A stretch of DNA of 64,000 nucleotides from Arachis hypogaea (GCF_003086295.3 NC_092053.1:114709905-114773904); one strand, 5' to 3'. Numbered from the stretch's first letter, positions 47,101 through 59,300 are shown. Notes: generated by a model not told the origin, from the letters alone. Numbers and translations: made by a program.

Positions 47101-49560
47101 TGGAGGATGTGCATAGACTACAGGAAGCTCAATGAAGCCACCAGAAAAGATCATTTCCCACTCCCATTCATGGATCAGATGCTTGAAAGGCTTGCCGGAC
47201 ATGCTTACTATTGTTTCTTGGATGGATATTCAGGATACAACCAAATAGTAGTTGATCCTAGTGATCAAGAGAAAACATCATTCGTTTGTCCATATGGAGT
47301 TTTTGCTTATAGACGCATGCCCTTTGGATTGTGCAATGCACCTGCCACTTTCCAAAGATGCATGCTGTCCATCTTTTCGGACATGATTGAAAAATTTATT
47401 GAGGTCTTCATGGACGATTTTTCTGTGTTTGGGGATTCTTTTCCCAGCTGCCTACACCACCTTGCCTTGGTGCTTAAGAGGTGCCAAGAGACTAACCTAG
47501 TCTTAAACTGGGAAAAGTGTCATTTCATGGTCACAGAAGGAATAGTCCTTGGCCACAAAATCTCTAATAGAGGCATGGAGGTGGACAGAGCTAAGGTGGA
47601 AATCATTGAAAAACTACCTCCACCAAGTAATGTCAAGGCAGTTAGGAGCTTTTTGGGCCACGCTGGTTTTTACAGAAGGTTTATTAGAGACTTTTCTAAA
47701 ATAGCCAAACCTTTGAGTAACTTGCTTGTCTCTGATACACCCTTTGTATTTGATGGAAATTGCATGCTAGCTTTTGAACTTTTGAAGCAAAAACTTTCCT
47801 CTGCACCTATCATTGCCCCACCTGATTGGAACTTACCGTTTGAACTGATGTGTGATGCATCAGACCTTGCTATTGGGGTAGTGTTAGGACAAAGGAAAGA
47901 CAATTTGGTACATGTGATTTATTATGCCAGTAAAGTCTTGAATGCTAACCAAAGGAATTATACAACCACTGAAAAAGAACTCTTGGCAATAGTCTTTGCA
48001 TTTGAAAAATTTAGATCGTATCTCATTGGATCTAAAGTCATTGTTTTCACTGATCATTCAGCTTTAAAATATTTACTTGCCAAACAAGAATCTAAACCGA
48101 GACTTATTAGATGGGTTCTTTTGTTGCAGGAATTTGACATTGAAATCAAAGACAAGAAGGGTGTAGAGAACAAGGTGGCAGATCATTTATCAAGGATACC
48201 ATGTGAAGAAGGAAGCACACAAAGCACACATATAAATGAGTGTTTTCCTGATGAACAACTCATGGTAATTCACAAAGCACCTTGGTTTGCAGACATAGCA
48301 AACTTCAAGGCCACTGGGAGTTTACCTTTGGAATTTAACAAACATCAAAGGAAGAAATTGGTAAATGATGCCAAATACTTCATCTGGGACGAACCGTATT
48401 TGTTCAAAAAATGTTCCGATGGCATACTCAGAAGATGCATATCCGAGGAAGAAGGAAGGGAAGTTTTATGGGACTGCCATGGCTCCACTTATGGAGGGCA
48501 CTTTGCAGGAGAAAGAACAGCAGCTAAGGTGTTGCAGTGTGGTTTTTATTGGCCCACTATCTTCAAAGATGCAAAAGAATTAGTGAAGCACTGCCATGAA
48601 TGCCAGAAAGCTGGGAACTTGCCAAGAAGAAATGAAATGCCACAACAATTCATTCTGGAACTTGAATTGTTTGATGTATGGGGGATAGATTTCATGGGAC
48701 CATTTCCCTCCTCATACTCAAACAATTACATTCTTGTGGCAGTAGACTATGTCTCCAAATGGGTTGAAGCATTAGCAACTCCAACCAATGATAATAAGGT
48801 AGTCATGAACTTCCTCAGAAAACACATTTTTTGCCGTTTTGGGGTTCCAAGAGCAATCATCAGTGATGGAGGAAGCCACTTCTGCAACAAACCATTAGAG
48901 GCATTGCTTCTAAAATATGGAGTCAAACACAGGGTGGCCACACCATACCATCCACAGACAAGTGGGCAAGCCGAAATATCTAACAGAGAACTCAAAAGAA
49001 TCCTGGAAAAGACTGTGGGAACTTCAAGGAAGGACTGGTCGATTAAGCTGGATGATGCTCTTTGGGCATATAGGACAGCTTTCAAAACACCAATTGGAAT
49101 GTCTCCTTACCAACTAGTATATGGAAAAGCTTGCCATTTGCCACTGGAGTTGGAGCACAAGGCATACTGGGCCTTGAAACTTCTGAACTTGGACAACAAA
49201 GCCGCTGGAGAAAGAAGGATGTTGCAAATTCAAGAATTGGAAGAATTCAGAGCGGAAGCTTATGAGAATGCCAAAATTTACAAAGAAAGAGCAAAGAAGA
49301 AGCATGACAGCAACATAGCCCCAAGGACATTTAAAGAAGGGCAAAAAGTATTGCTCTACAATTCTAGGCTAAAGCTATTTCCAGGGAAGTTAAAATCAAG
49401 GTGGTCTGGACCATTCCTTGTCACCAAGGTCTCCAACTATGGACAAGTAGAAATCATGGAAGAAAAGTCGCAACGAACCTTCATTGTTAACGGTCAAAGA
49501 CTCAAACATTACTTGGGAGATGTGGAGGAGAAGGACAAAGTTAAATATCACCTCAACTGA
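44155..49560 (+). CDS. Intact gag-pol polyprotein of element E
   Basis: One frame is open from 44128 (1810 codons). I prefer the Met at 44155 (residue 10) because family A gag begins with the equivalent MTRNRD. Residue numbers count from 44128. Gag core about 110-260 ([32 protein letters not shown]). Asn/Gln-rich linker about 360-455. Aspartic protease with DLGAS at 672-676 and ILGRPFL near 744. Reverse transcriptase about 940-1160 with CIDYRKLN near 995, [11 protein letters not shown] near 1030 and FMDD at 1094-1097. RNase H with catalytic-type D1243 (CDASD) and [11 protein letters not shown] near 1308. Integrase with zinc finger H1451, H1458, C1489, C1492 and catalytic D1521, D1580, E1616 (DD35E). 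The tail has [12 protein letters not shown] (GPY/F type) and no chromodomain. Every expected motif is present without a stop or frameshift. Gag and pol share one frame, so their ratio is not set by frameshifting. Confidence 0.95.
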   Translation: MTGRRGETSTPPYTEPERTLHRLRREARGKRVVGEEESEGESEDNFEEALDLNMDREVHNHERADGNNAIPERRVLSSYINPTSGNCGSSIQKPPIQANNFELKPQLISLVENHCSFGGSANEDPNQHLTKFLRICDTVKSNGVQEDAYKLLLFPFSLRDKAAKWLESFPRGSLTTWDEVEGKFLARFYPPQKVNRLRSEVQTFRQQDGETLYEAWERFKDLTRKCPPNMFHDWVQLHIFYDGLSYESRKAVDHSSGGSLNKKKTVEEAIEVIETVAENEYYYASERHNTKGVMELNHVDTILAQNKVFAKQLAELTRQLETKQVAAIHTQDQEEEGIEGGDWEEANYVGNQQRQSYDPHANTYNPGWRNHPNFGWGNQQTQPQNHKPYNHNQQNNSPYQNSNQRSYQATQNTYPQSSYHGQNNQHSQPNPNQQFQDQLNRMERMLATMSQDIIELKAFKEEVNSNLQNQGAAIQKLENQIVYLTKQAPGTSSSHAAKAIAREECKAITLRSGKNLKEISRETTEDEAKENVKDKEQGQSVTPFATKEKEKEVLKPYTPKAPYPQRLMKSEKDSQFSRFLEIFKKLQINIPFAEAIEQMPLYAKFLKELMTKKRSWRNEETVLLTEECSAIIQHKLPQKLKDPGSFQIPCIIGEVMVEKALCDLGASINLMSLKMMKRMKIEEAKPTRMALQLADRSFKFPHGIVEDLLVKVGEFIFPADFVVLDMEEEAKASIILGRPFLATAGAIIDVQKGELTLRLHDEKLVFNVFKAMSYPSESLRECMRVDVVDIAVQETFEETIKEVAEEEFTKDIEVSDIKDADTTMLSKPEKVKEEKEAPKPELKALPPNLKYAYLGSDESHPVIISSALSQEQEEELIKVLQTHQDAIGWTLADLKGISSSICMHKILLEEDARPSIQAQRRLNPVMKEVVQKEVRKLWQAGVIYPISDSPWVSPIHVVPKKGGITVVPNEKNELIPTRTVTGWRMCIDYRKLNEATRKDHFPLPFMDQMLERLAGHAYYCFLDGYSGYNQIVVDPSDQEKTSFVCPYGVFAYRRMPFGLCNAPATFQRCMLSIFSDMIEKFIEVFMDDFSVFGDSFPSCLHHLALVLKRCQETNLVLNWEKCHFMVTEGIVLGHKISNRGMEVDRAKVEIIEKLPPPSNVKAVRSFLGHAGFYRRFIRDFSKIAKPLSNLLVSDTPFVFDGNCMLAFELLKQKLSSAPIIAPPDWNLPFELMCDASDLAIGVVLGQRKDNLVHVIYYASKVLNANQRNYTTTEKELLAIVFAFEKFRSYLIGSKVIVFTDHSALKYLLAKQESKPRLIRWVLLLQEFDIEIKDKKGVENKVADHLSRIPCEEGSTQSTHINECFPDEQLMVIHKAPWFADIANFKATGSLPLEFNKHQRKKLVNDAKYFIWDEPYLFKKCSDGILRRCISEEEGREVLWDCHGSTYGGHFAGERTAAKVLQCGFYWPTIFKDAKELVKHCHECQKAGNLPRRNEMPQQFILELELFDVWGIDFMGPFPSSYSNNYILVAVDYVSKWVEALATPTNDNKVVMNFLRKHIFCRFGVPRAIISDGGSHFCNKPLEALLLKYGVKHRVATPYHPQTSGQAEISNRELKRILEKTVGTSRKDWSIKLDDALWAYRTAFKTPIGMSPYQLVYGKACHLPLELEHKAYWALKLLNLDNKAAGERRMLQIQELEEFRAEAYENAKIYKERAKKKHDSNIAPRTFKEGQKVLLYNSRLKLFPGKLKSRWSGPFLVTKVSNYGQVEIMEEKSQRTFIVNGQRLKHYLGDVEEKDKVKYHLN

Positions 49561-49570
49561 GGAAGCTGAC

Positions 49571-49618
49571 CGTCAAGCTAATGACGTTAAACAAGCGCTT
49601 GTTGGGAGGCAACCCAAC
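49571..49618 (+). ncRNA. Post-pol two-hairpin motif, element E copy
   Basis: It begins 10 bases after the gag-pol stop. CGTCA-AGCTAA-TGACG is followed by AACAAGCGCTTGTT (a 14-base palindrome) and GTTGGG-AGGCAA-CCCAAC. This is the most complete of the three copies in the window. Confidence 0.75.
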
Positions 49619-51166
49619 CTGAGGTAATACCTTTTTGCTGTTTCTTTTATTTGTTTCAATAAAAGGGGTAAAGTAGTTTCTGTGCATTGCAAAGAATTAA
49701 GTTTGGTGTTTCACACCAAACAATGAATTCATGGCTCCATAAGTCAAAGGGGAATGCGTGACTCTAAGTTTGGTGTTCCACCATAAAGATCAACTGAACA
49801 CAACAACCTTTGAATTATGTGAAAGGAACAACTATTCTAAGCAGTCACAGAAATGCTTAAAACCCTTAGTAGCAACATCATTCCAAGATAACTCAAGGAT
49901 TCAAAGAACACAGAGAAGTAAGTGGGAGACTAAGTTTGGTGTTCACACACCAACTTAAGATTCCGATACTTACCCACACATAGTTGAGCTAACCACTTAA
50001 GTGCTTGAGGAGCAAGCAACTTCATTACTCTTTGCAGGAAAGGAAACAAGAACCTTAAAGCAAGAAGCAACATTTAGGAAGAAGAAGGAGAAATCAAAGT
50101 GTTTCCTGACAACAAAGAGAAAACAAGGAATTTCACAAGGTGGTGTTATTCCTTGATAATTCTTTAAAATGGTTAACAAAAGCATGCGTGTTCTGGTTTA
50201 AACTGTAAATGTTGAATCTTCTGGAATGTGTAGTTTGTTTTAGTATGTCTGTTTGTTAATTGCTTTGAATAAAGTGAATGCCTAGATGTTTGGATATAAC
50301 TTCACCTTCTTAAACAAGTGCGTGCCATGCTTGTTCTGTTTCAAAAATAAAAGAAAAGTTTGAACAAAAGAAACTTGGCTAAATTAGTGACAAATCAAGT
50401 AGAATTAAGTGGTGGTATGCATGCTTGATTGTTTAGTCACATCACTAAAATTAGAGTGTAGAATTATCATTTTTTTATGTAGAAGTAAAAATTGTCTATG
50501 GATCTTGATGAATAAATGTCTTTGGCCATGAAAAAGAAAGAAAAAGGAAAGGAAAAAGCCACGGAAAAAGGCAACCAAAAAGCAAAAAAATTGAGAAAAT
50601 AAGCTAGGCACCAATGGTTTGAACTTCTGAGACAAATGCCTGTGGTGTTTATGTATTAAGGATATGCTTGGATGAATAGGTTCTGAGGAGTGTTTCAACA
50701 CTTGGTAACTTGGGTTAACTAACCCGGGATTATCAACCAAAAGTCCACTATAAAGAGCAACCTAGATACAAAACATTTAGTCACACAAAGAGGTGCTGGG
50801 CACCAATGTCTCAAGAAGAAATGTGAACTAAAATGCCTAAGGTGGATATGTGTAGTGCACTGATAAGAAAAAGAAAATGCCAAAGGCTTGTGCAACACAT
50901 AACACTAAGCAAACAAGGAGCAAAAGAAGCTCTAAGAAAAAGAAAAGAAAAACAAAGAAGAGAAAAGTGCCAAGGACATAAGAATAACAAGAGGCCATAG
51001 CAATTTTTGATGGATGCAATGAAAAAGTGATAATCTTACCTGATAAGTATGAAAAAGTGATGCTGCAACTTTCTGCATAAAACCCTTCTGATGAACTTCA
51101 AATGCTTGCTAATATAGCCAATGTAATTGCTTTCTGTTTCATACTTTCTTCTCAATTAACTCAGGA
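49619..51166 (+). other. Noncoding 3' region of element E
   Basis: About 1.5 kb with no frame resembling the third-frame protein of families A and B. It contains three copies of AAGTTTGGTGTT followed by a CACCAA partner (49699-49720, 49766-49780, 49932-49953) and, near 50705-50760, the GGTAACTTGGGTTAACT block also seen in family B. Confidence 0.75.
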
Positions 51167-51203
51167 CTTGCTTAGGGACAAGCAAGTATTAAGTTTGGTG
51201 TTG
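51167..51203 (+). promoter_or_regulatory. Pre-LTR hairpin of element E
   Basis: CTTGCTT (51167-51173) pairs with AAGCAAG (51180-51186) around AGGGAC, followed by AAGTTTGGTGTTG up to the 3' LTR at 51204. Plus-strand DNA synthesis should start here. Confidence 0.65.
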
Positions 51204-53601
51204 TGATGCCAAGGCATCATAGGCTAGTTTCACTAGTATTTTTCTGTTAGTTTTAGTTGTTTTATGCATTTTCTTGAGCTTAAAGTAACCAAAAATGGTT
51301 AAATGAAGAACAAAGTAATGAACCATCCAAACAATATGATTTTGATGCAAATTCCATGAGTTTTAGTTATATTACTTAAATGCTATGAATGAAAGATTTC
51401 TCATGAAATTTTGCAAGACTTTGATGCAATTGTTTGGATGATTTCAGGGAAGAAGAGGCTAAGCAAGGAAGCAACAAAATCAATAAAGGAAGCTTGTATA
51501 TCACATGTGGAGTTTAAGTTCCAGTTTAAGCCTAAACTGGAGCTTAAACGCCAAAATCATGAAGGATAAGAAATGCTGGGATTGAAGTTTAACCTCCAGT
51601 TTGACCTCAAACTGGAGGTTAAACGCCAGAATGAAAAGCCTCACTTAAGGAGCATTCCACGTTTAACCTCCAGTTTGACCTCAAACTGGAGGTTAAACGC
51701 CAGAATGAGTATGACACCCAGGGAGGAGTTCCACGTTTAACCTCCAGTTTGACCTCAAACTGGAGGTTAAACGCCAGAACCAGGAAGAGTACCAGTGGCC
51801 ATTCCACGTTTAAGCTCCAGTTTGACTCAAACTGGAGCTTAAACGTGTTCGATAGTTTCTTCACTCCAGGGTTGCTCTCTCCGTCTCCACGTTTAACCTC
51901 CAATTTGACCCCAAACTGGAGGTTAAACGTGTTCGACACCTCCAGGGCCACCATTCCAAGCTTCCACGTTTAACCTCCAGTTTGACTCAAACTGGAGGTT
52001 AAACGTGTTCGACCTCCAGGGCCACCATTCCAAGCTTCCACGTTTAACCTCCAGTTTGACTCAAACTGGAGGTTAAACGTGTTCGACCTCCAGGATTGCC
52101 TCATTCCTTTTCCACGTTTAACCTCCAGTTTAACCTTAAACTGGAGGTTAAACGTGTTCGACTACATTACTCTCCAGGGCTACCATTCTTCCATTTCCAC
52201 GTTTAAGCTTCAGTTTAACCTTAACTGAAGCTTAAACGTGCTTCTACAAATAGCCTCACTGGAAGTGTCTGGCGTTTAAGTTGCAGTTTAAGCTTAAACT
52301 ACAACTTAAACGCCACTCTTGAAAAGGGTTTCTGGGCCAAAAATATTGTGATTTAAGTTAGTCTTTGAGCACAATTATTAACTTAAACTTACTTTGGTAT
52401 GAAACCCAATTGAATATCATGGTTTATGGGATTGGGCCTGAAGGATTGATGAGTTTGAAATCTCAATTTATTGAGTCATGTGTCATTATTTGATTATCAC
52501 TAAGTTGGCTCAATAAATGTTACAGGATCTGGATCAACAACCTCATCAAGATTATGGATCATAAACCCAAGGCAAAAGGAAAGCAAGGAGAGGCCTCAAA
52601 GCCCAAGAAGCACAACTGAAGCTCAATATAGAAAGTGTATAAATAGGATAGAAGTTAAGTTAGAAAGGACTTTACTTTCACTTTTAGCTAGTTTTCCTTT
52701 TCTTTGTAATTGAATTCAGAGCTATGATTCACTAAACCCCCTTTCATTGGGTTAGGGAGCTCTATTGTAATTCAATGAATCAATAATAGTTTATCTTCTT
52801 CTTCAATCTTTTCTCTTGAATTTTGTTAGAAAGCTTCTCGATCTAATTCCATTGAGTAGTTGTCTTGGGAAAGAAACTACTCATACTTGGAATCCTTCGG
52901 AGCCTTGGGAAAGGAATGGAGGATTCATGCTAGAGAAGCTTTCTCACAGTGGATTGGATTGGGGTTTGGATGGATATTGTGACATGTAATCCTACCAAAT
53001 TGTGGTTCATGAAATTGTGTGGTATAATCAGTGATCAAGCATCATCTCTTCTTATGAACATTTAAACCAAGGGATTGGGAATTTGTTTGTTTTTAGAGAG
53101 CATTGGTGAGCCAAGGAATTGGGATCCAATCATATAAGATTGCCAAGCAAAATTCAATGAATGCATTGGTTGAGGAAGAGATTTACATGTTTTGATTCGG
53201 AGATTTCAATATCTCCTAAACCCAATGAATTCCCCATTTCTGATTTCCACTTTCTCTTTACATTCTGCAATTTAATTCTTGCAATCATCCCCATTCCCTT
53301 TTTATTCCAGCAATTTACATTCTGCTCTTTAATTCATGCAATTTAAGATTCAGCCATTTAATTTTCTTGTCATTTACTTTTCCCGCCAATTTTACATTCC
53401 GCAATTCTCATCTCAAATCTTGATTCCGCTCAACTAGAACAAACTTCTAATCCGAATTGCTCACTCAACCAATCCTTGTGGGATTCGACCTCACTCTATT
53501 GTGAGTTTTTACTTGACGACGATAACCGGTGCACTTGCCGGAAGGAATTTTGCCGATCGTGCAATTTCCTAATCGTAGCATAACTAGTTTTATGCGCATC
53601 A
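51204..53601 (+). repeat. 3' LTR of element E
   Basis: 2398 bp with three differences seen from the 5' LTR. It repeats the 11-palindrome array at 51512-52311; in the element RNA this copy lies in the 3' untranslated region. Confidence 0.95.
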
Positions 53602-54239
53602 ATGCCTTGATGGTATGATAATGCATGAGAGATATGTATGTTGTGATATATGCTTGAGGAATGATTAAGGTTGATTTGGGGGTGAAACCACATGATAGTG
53701 AGTACGATATTGATTAGGTATAATGATGGTTGATTGGAAATGGTATTATTGGAAATTGGAATGAGGAAGGATGTATGACATGATATTGTGTTTATCCTTT
53801 AGCCATTTGATTGAGAAGTGTTAAAATGGTTGGATGTGGTTTTAGGAATTTTGGTAAAGTGTCAATGTATGAGTTGAGGATGGCTTGATGTTGATTTTGG
53901 TATATTTTGATTGATTTCAAAGAAAGGGCTGAAATTGGCATGTTTTGATTGATTTTGAAAAGAGTTGAAAATGACTTGTTTTAAAAATGGCACTTTGTGG
54001 TTTTGTATGAAAACATGGTTTTTGGGCATACTTTGATGGGACATAACCTGGACTACGGATTTCTGTTTTCTGCCAAATCTGTTTAGAAATGAAATTGGAT
54101 CCGGGATGTCCATGCCGTTCGAAGAACGGGTGAAAAATGATTTAAAATGAGAAAGTTATGTCCGTCGGAAGATTGGGGGTTGAATCTGTAAATTCTGCAG
54201 CTTTTAACTTAGAAAATTTTTAGCAGAATGACCCCCCGT

Positions 54240-54535
54240 GCGTAGGCGCACTTGGCGCGTGCGCGCCGTTCTTCCAGAAAGCACCATCCACGCGTGCACG
54301 TGGTGTGCGCGGGCGCGTCGATGCGCTGCACCAAATGCCTAACTATTTTCCAGAGAGTTGTGCCAGGGTTGTGCCAGCTTTGTGCCTGGGCGCAAGAACA
54401 CCCACGCGTACGCGTGGCTGACGCTTGCGCGCCGTTTGGATATTTTTCAACCCGCGCGTTCGCGCGTATGACGCTTGCGCGTCGATGAGTTTTTGGCCAT
54501 CCACGCGTGCGCGTGGAGTGCGCGTACGCGTAGCC
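54240..54535 (+). repeat. CpG-rich palindrome cluster in the family D LTR
   Basis: CCACGCGTACGCGTGG (54402-54417) is a perfect 16-base palindrome. CCACGCGTGCACGTGG (54288), CCGCGCGTTCGCGCG (54452) and CCACGCGTGCGCGTGG (54501) are one-step variants. Between them TGACGCTTGCGCGTCG-type words recur. The surrounding LTR is AT-rich. Confidence 0.9.
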
Positions 54536-54977
54536 CTGTTTTCATGCCAAAGTTGATTTTTGAGTTTTTGAAGCCAAACCTCATACTTTTAAGCCTCCGA
54601 TCTCACCCCTTATGTATTAAATCATTATGGTATGCCTAGCAATGAGGAAGGAGCTAGGGGATGTGGTAACTTGCGAGTGAAGCAAGGGAAAAGGTTATGA
54701 TCAATGATGATCAGATATGATTATATGAGATATGGAGGATGGCGGTGGAAGTACCGTGTATGCCATGAGCCGAAGGGCTATAATTATTGATAAATGGTTG
54801 GTTCTTGATTGGACCATGAGCCGGATGGCTGAGTTATTGCCGAGTTACGGCAAAGCCATTATGGATTATGGCTGAGTATAAAGGCATATATGATAAATGA
54901 ACGAATATGATAAATGAATAATGATGAAAAATGTTGAATGTAAGCATGCTTGTGTTTTCTCTCTGGTTGTAAGGGTA

Positions 54978-55085
54978 ACAGGGCACCGATACCCTCTAAT
55001 GGCGACAGGGCGCAGATACCCTCTAATGGCGACAGGGCGCAGATACCCTCTAATGGTGACAGGGCACATATTCCCTCTAATGATA
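54978..55085 (+). repeat. 27-bp tandem repeat, about four units
   Basis: Units start ACAGGGCGCAGATACCCTCT at 54978, 55005, 55032 and 55059. The 27-bp period keeps a frame open by chance; I do not call it a gene. Confidence 0.92.
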
Positions 55086-55109
55086 TTGATATGCAACAGA
55101 GCGACTGTG

Positions 55110-55196
55110 CCCGGGTTAGCTACCGGACATGTCGGGTTGGCTTGATAACCGACAGATGATATCATCAGCCATAGGGCAGGCATTCATCATTTGCAT
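55110..55196 (+). promoter_or_regulatory. Block conserved between family D and family C LTRs
   Basis: GTTAGCTACCGGACATGTCG, GATAACCGACAGATGATATC, ATCAGCCATAGGGCAGGCAT and so on closely match 23860-23944, and the minus strand of about 57285-57370, though most of the two LTR families differ. The centre GATGATATCATC is a perfect 12-base palindrome. Confidence 0.75.
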
Positions 55197-56332
55197 ATGT
55201 TTGAATTGTTTGGGTTTGCCATTTGTTTTGGATTTCTACATCATATATGCCATGTTACCTGATTATATGCTACTTGTTCTACTTGTACCATATTTGTGTA
55301 TTACTTGCCTGTATTGCTTGTGTTTGTACAACTGAGATGCCCCTTCATGCTGGTGTCGGTGCATGTGAGGGCTGTTCTTGATGGGATGAATTGATGATGC
55401 GATTGCATGATGATGATGATTATTGAATGAGATAATTGGAGCTCCCTGGGTAGACGCAGTGATGTGATTTCACTAGCTCCAGGCGAGGGTATGATGTATT
55501 GATATAGAATTGCTGAGGCAGAACAACTGGTGATGGTTTTGCTTATAATTCTGAGTCTGATTCGTGGAAGAGTCAGCGAGTTAGGAAATATGTGAAACAT
55601 GAATTAGATTTAGCACTCCCTTATGACAGTTGCCTATTCATGGATTAGCGAGAATCTAGGCTGGATATTTGGTGAAGAAGTTTAGGATGCTTAGTGAGTT
55701 TTTATTGCAGTGCATTGTATTTATTTGGCACTTTTACCGTACTGGGAACCCATGGGCCCGGGGTTCTCATTCCGTATATATCTCTTGTTTTTCAGATACA
55801 GGTCTAGGTACTCAGAAGTGAGTTGTGGGTTGTCTGAGAGACGGCGAAGATCTTTATTTCCTCTACTTTGTGTTTGATTAGAATCTCTCCACCTTTGTTT
55901 TGAAAAGATTATATTATGTATTGAACTCTTTTGGAACTTGCCTATAAAGGCTCTTATGTTTCCCTTGGGAGAGACTAGGATATACTGTTGTCATTTACTT
56001 TCATGCTGTACCCTAGCCGGCCTAAACTTCGCGGGTCGCGACTAGTGGCTATTTACTTATGTTATATATATCTATCTGTTATATATCTCTTAATCTCCTT
56101 TATGCCTTGTCCGTATATCGCGTTTGGCTTAGCAGTTTAACTTTTCGTTGTCGAAGCGTGAGTGATACGCCTTCGCGATTTTATTTCTACTCTTTTCAGG
56201 CTTCTCGATTAATACTCCTTTCGAAATTACCTATATTTATATATTAAAAGTCCACCTGAGAGTCGTACCACCGTAATATCATTGACTTATGACTCGAGCA
56301 TAAGGATGTGAATATTAGGGTGTTACAGATTT

Positions 56333-56395
56333 AGTGACCATCCACTCTTGGTCGCTAAATCTAGTAGCTACCAAAGACAAAGCCAATCTAGTCGG
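56333..56395 (+). repeat. CACTA subterminal repeats, second part
   Basis: TTTAGTGACC and TTGGTCGCTAAAT motifs between two solo LTRs, continuing the array of 39884-40023. It ends in GTCGG, the duplication of the next LTR. Confidence 0.75.
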
Positions 56396-59300
56396 TGTAA
56401 CATCCTAACTACCAAAGCTCACACTTCCGGCTGTGCGACTCTGATAGCTCGGACATTACGACGACACTTATAATATTTAATACTAAAATATGAGCCTGTT
56501 TAAAACTTTAAACCGCAATACCGATCCAAAAGATACTTTGCTATACAACGTACATCCATAGATACCATACAACTTACAAAAACTCATAAAGAGTACATAC
56601 ATATATGCACTTATATACATAGATAATATTACAAGCATTATCCAATACAGTCCCTATCCCTCTTACAGAATATATCAAGATAAAGGCGAGGGTACAATAA
56701 ACCATAACTAAAACAATACAGAGCATCTCAACAACAACTAAATAACTCTTCGTGACTTCTGCGCCCATATCCTGAAAGGGGAAAAATGTAGGGGGGGTGA
56801 GAACATCATCCTCGAAAGGGTTCTCAGTAGAGGGTTTTTGGGAATTACTGTAATAGGATACGTGAAGATAAACCGTACCAGTGATTAATAACCGTCTTAT
56901 ACCTCCTTTTCAAAAACAACGGTTTACAACAAAAGTAAAGTCTGAAAATCTTTTCTAAAAGAGGAACCATTCAATTCTCAAAAACTCAAAAGCCTTTCAA
57001 AACGATTTATCTATGCTGAAACAAAATAGCCTTTCATATTTTATTCCAAACCAGAAACACAAAACCGAAATCAACCATCGGTTCATCTCATTCCAACCAC
57101 GGCCCTAGGCCCAAACAATCCAACCATCAACCAATCACCACAGTCCAACAGAGTCCCAGTAGCAAACACAAATAGGAAGATGCAAACACAAACAAACAGT
57201 TATTGCAAGTAGAACAATTAGCAATTAATCACATAGGCAAACCAAGTATAATATGCACACCCAAACAATGTCATATAGATGCATATGATGCATGCCTGTC
57301 CCTAGTGGCTGATGATATCATCTGTCGGTTATATAGCCAACCCGACACGTCCTGGTAGCTAACCATGGACAGAAACACCCATCGCGGAGCAAGTAGGTTT
57401 GAGCTACAACCCCATTGCTACTACCTGCTCAACCCAGAGCCAGTGGAATAACCACTACTGCGGCTACTACCCAGGCGGGTGTTTAACAGCTCAACCTGGA
57501 GCGAGTGGAATCACCACTACTACCGCTACTACCCAGGCGTCACAGTCTCTGACCTGGAGCAAGTGGGACGAACCACAACCCTTGCTACTACCCAGGTATC
57601 TCAAGCATATATTCATTCAGTCCCAGTCATGGATCAACATCCATCTCAGCCATCCGGCTTAAGTTCATAATTCATAGTCAGCCATATGGCCCATAACTCA
57701 TTCAGCAATCAGCCATAAATCAATATCTTACACAGCCATTCCGGCTCACCGTTCAATCCAGAACCAGCCATTATTCATAATCATACACAGCCATTCCGGC
57801 CCATAACAAAACAGCACTTTCACCATTCAACATCATCGAATTCATAAAACCGGCATTTAAGCCTCAAATCACTTTTCTCAAGCCATTTCACTTTGAAATC
57901 AAATTTCAACTCTTTTCAGCCTTGGCTTTTAAGATCTCATTTCTCAAATCATCTCAGGCTCATAAGCCAAATTTACTCAAAGTAAGTTCCCTTTTTAAAA
58001 CAAAGCCACTCTCGGCATTCTCTTTCCAAAACTTCCAAAACCATGGCAAGTTAAGGATTTATTCCAAAGTATTCAAAATCACCCATACAACAATGGGATT
58101 TCATAACAAAAGTTTCTCGGCAGAGTCCCAAGTCTTTAGGGGAGAATAACATAACTCATTTCACCAAATTCATTTAAAATCATTAAAACATTGGCTTTCT
58201 GATTTGAGTAAGCAAATAGGATCTAAGCCAAACCGAGTCATGTAATCATTTACTTCTTTCAAAGCCGTTTCCTTTACTTAGGCAAAACCAACTTCAACCC
58301 CCATGATAAATTCTAGAACGTTTCAACTGTTCAAAATTGTTTTAGTCTTGCAAGAATTCAGAATTCAAAGAGTACTTAAAACCTTTCTCAAAACATTTCA
58401 AAATGAAACTTGTCAATAGACATTCAGGTTCTTTCAAAGCCATTGAAACTTCTTTAATTGAAACCCCCAAGTCAAATTCAAAGGCATAAACCCCTTTCAC
58501 ATCCAAACAGCTTTAAAACACAAGTTTCATCTAAATAACCTTCTCCTGAAAGAGATACAATGCCTTTCTTAAGAAGCAAGACTAAATCACAATTTCCTCT
58601 TTATTAATTCATTTCGAAAGCATGAATCATCCTTTTCTCGATAATTCAAATAAAATAGTAGAAGTCTTTAACTCATCATTTTCCAGACAACATTTTAATA
58701 AAGACTCGGATTTTATAGAAATTTCGGCAGCACCTCCCCTAAAACTTGGACTTTTGCCACCCGGTTCGGGTCCCAACTAAACCGTTTCTCATTCCTTTTC
58801 AACAGCTCAAAACCAGAAATCAATTCAAAAGCAAGCTAAATCCAACAGTCGCCTCAATGGCATACCTCAAGGAAACCATTTCAAAAATCAACTCAATATC
58901 AACCGATTTAACTCATTTATAAATCTTTAAAGAATCGGTTCAGCAATAAATCATTTATCAAAACCAGAGCAATTAAAGCAACCTAGGCTGAATTTCAAGA
59001 GCATTCTATCTTTCACATCATCAAAATAATTGACTCAATTCAAACCAATCCTCAACAGATTAAACTCATTTCAAATCTTTAAAGAATCAACTTCCAAAGA
59101 TTACATTTCACAAACCACACAACAATTCAGCCAAACCAACATCCATAGTCATTCGAGTCAATCCAATAATACATAAGGCAGATACAATCACCAAATACAC
59201 AATATCTCACATCAGTACCCATATGTAATAATTTCAATAATAAACTATAGTTTTTGGAAAGCGCCCCTATCTCAAAACGCAAATTCCATAACCCAAGCGT

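Larger units (their letters stand above)
41474..53601 (+). mobile_element. Element E: complete young Athila-like LTR retrotransposon
   Basis: 12,128 bp with a perfect 5-bp duplication ATGCC (41469-41473 and 53602-53606). Both LTRs are 2398 bp, begin TGATGCC and end GCGCATCA. I found three differences between them: 42153/51883, 42173/51903 and 42296/52026. A perfect tRNA-Asp primer site, an intact gag-pol frame, the post-pol motif and the pre-LTR hairpin are all present. No third frame is seen in 49620-51160. At 1.3e-8 substitutions per site per year, a rate often assumed for plant LTRs, three differences give about 50,000 years. Confidence 0.95.
40024..56327 (+). mobile_element. Family D solo LTR, about 4.2 kb, split by element E
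   Basis: It starts TGTAATACCC and ends GTGTTACA, with a perfect duplication GATTT (40019-40023 and 56328-56332). Without element E (41474-53601 plus one ATGCC) it is about 4.17 kb. A TATA-like ATATATATAA is near 40402. It holds a CpG-rich palindrome cluster (54240-54535), a 27-bp tandem repeat (54978-55085) and an about 80-bp block shared with family C (55110-55196). No internal genes are present, so it is a solo LTR of a long-LTR Ty3/gypsy family. Confidence 0.85.

Noticed and set aside
49619..51166. Envelope-like gene in element E
   Set aside because: No frame above about 110 codons, no signal peptide, and no similarity to the third frame of families A and B.
54921..55183. Frames with a 9-residue repeat (RYPLMATGR-like)
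   Set aside because: By-product of a 27-bp tandem repeat in a solo LTR; no start context or domain.
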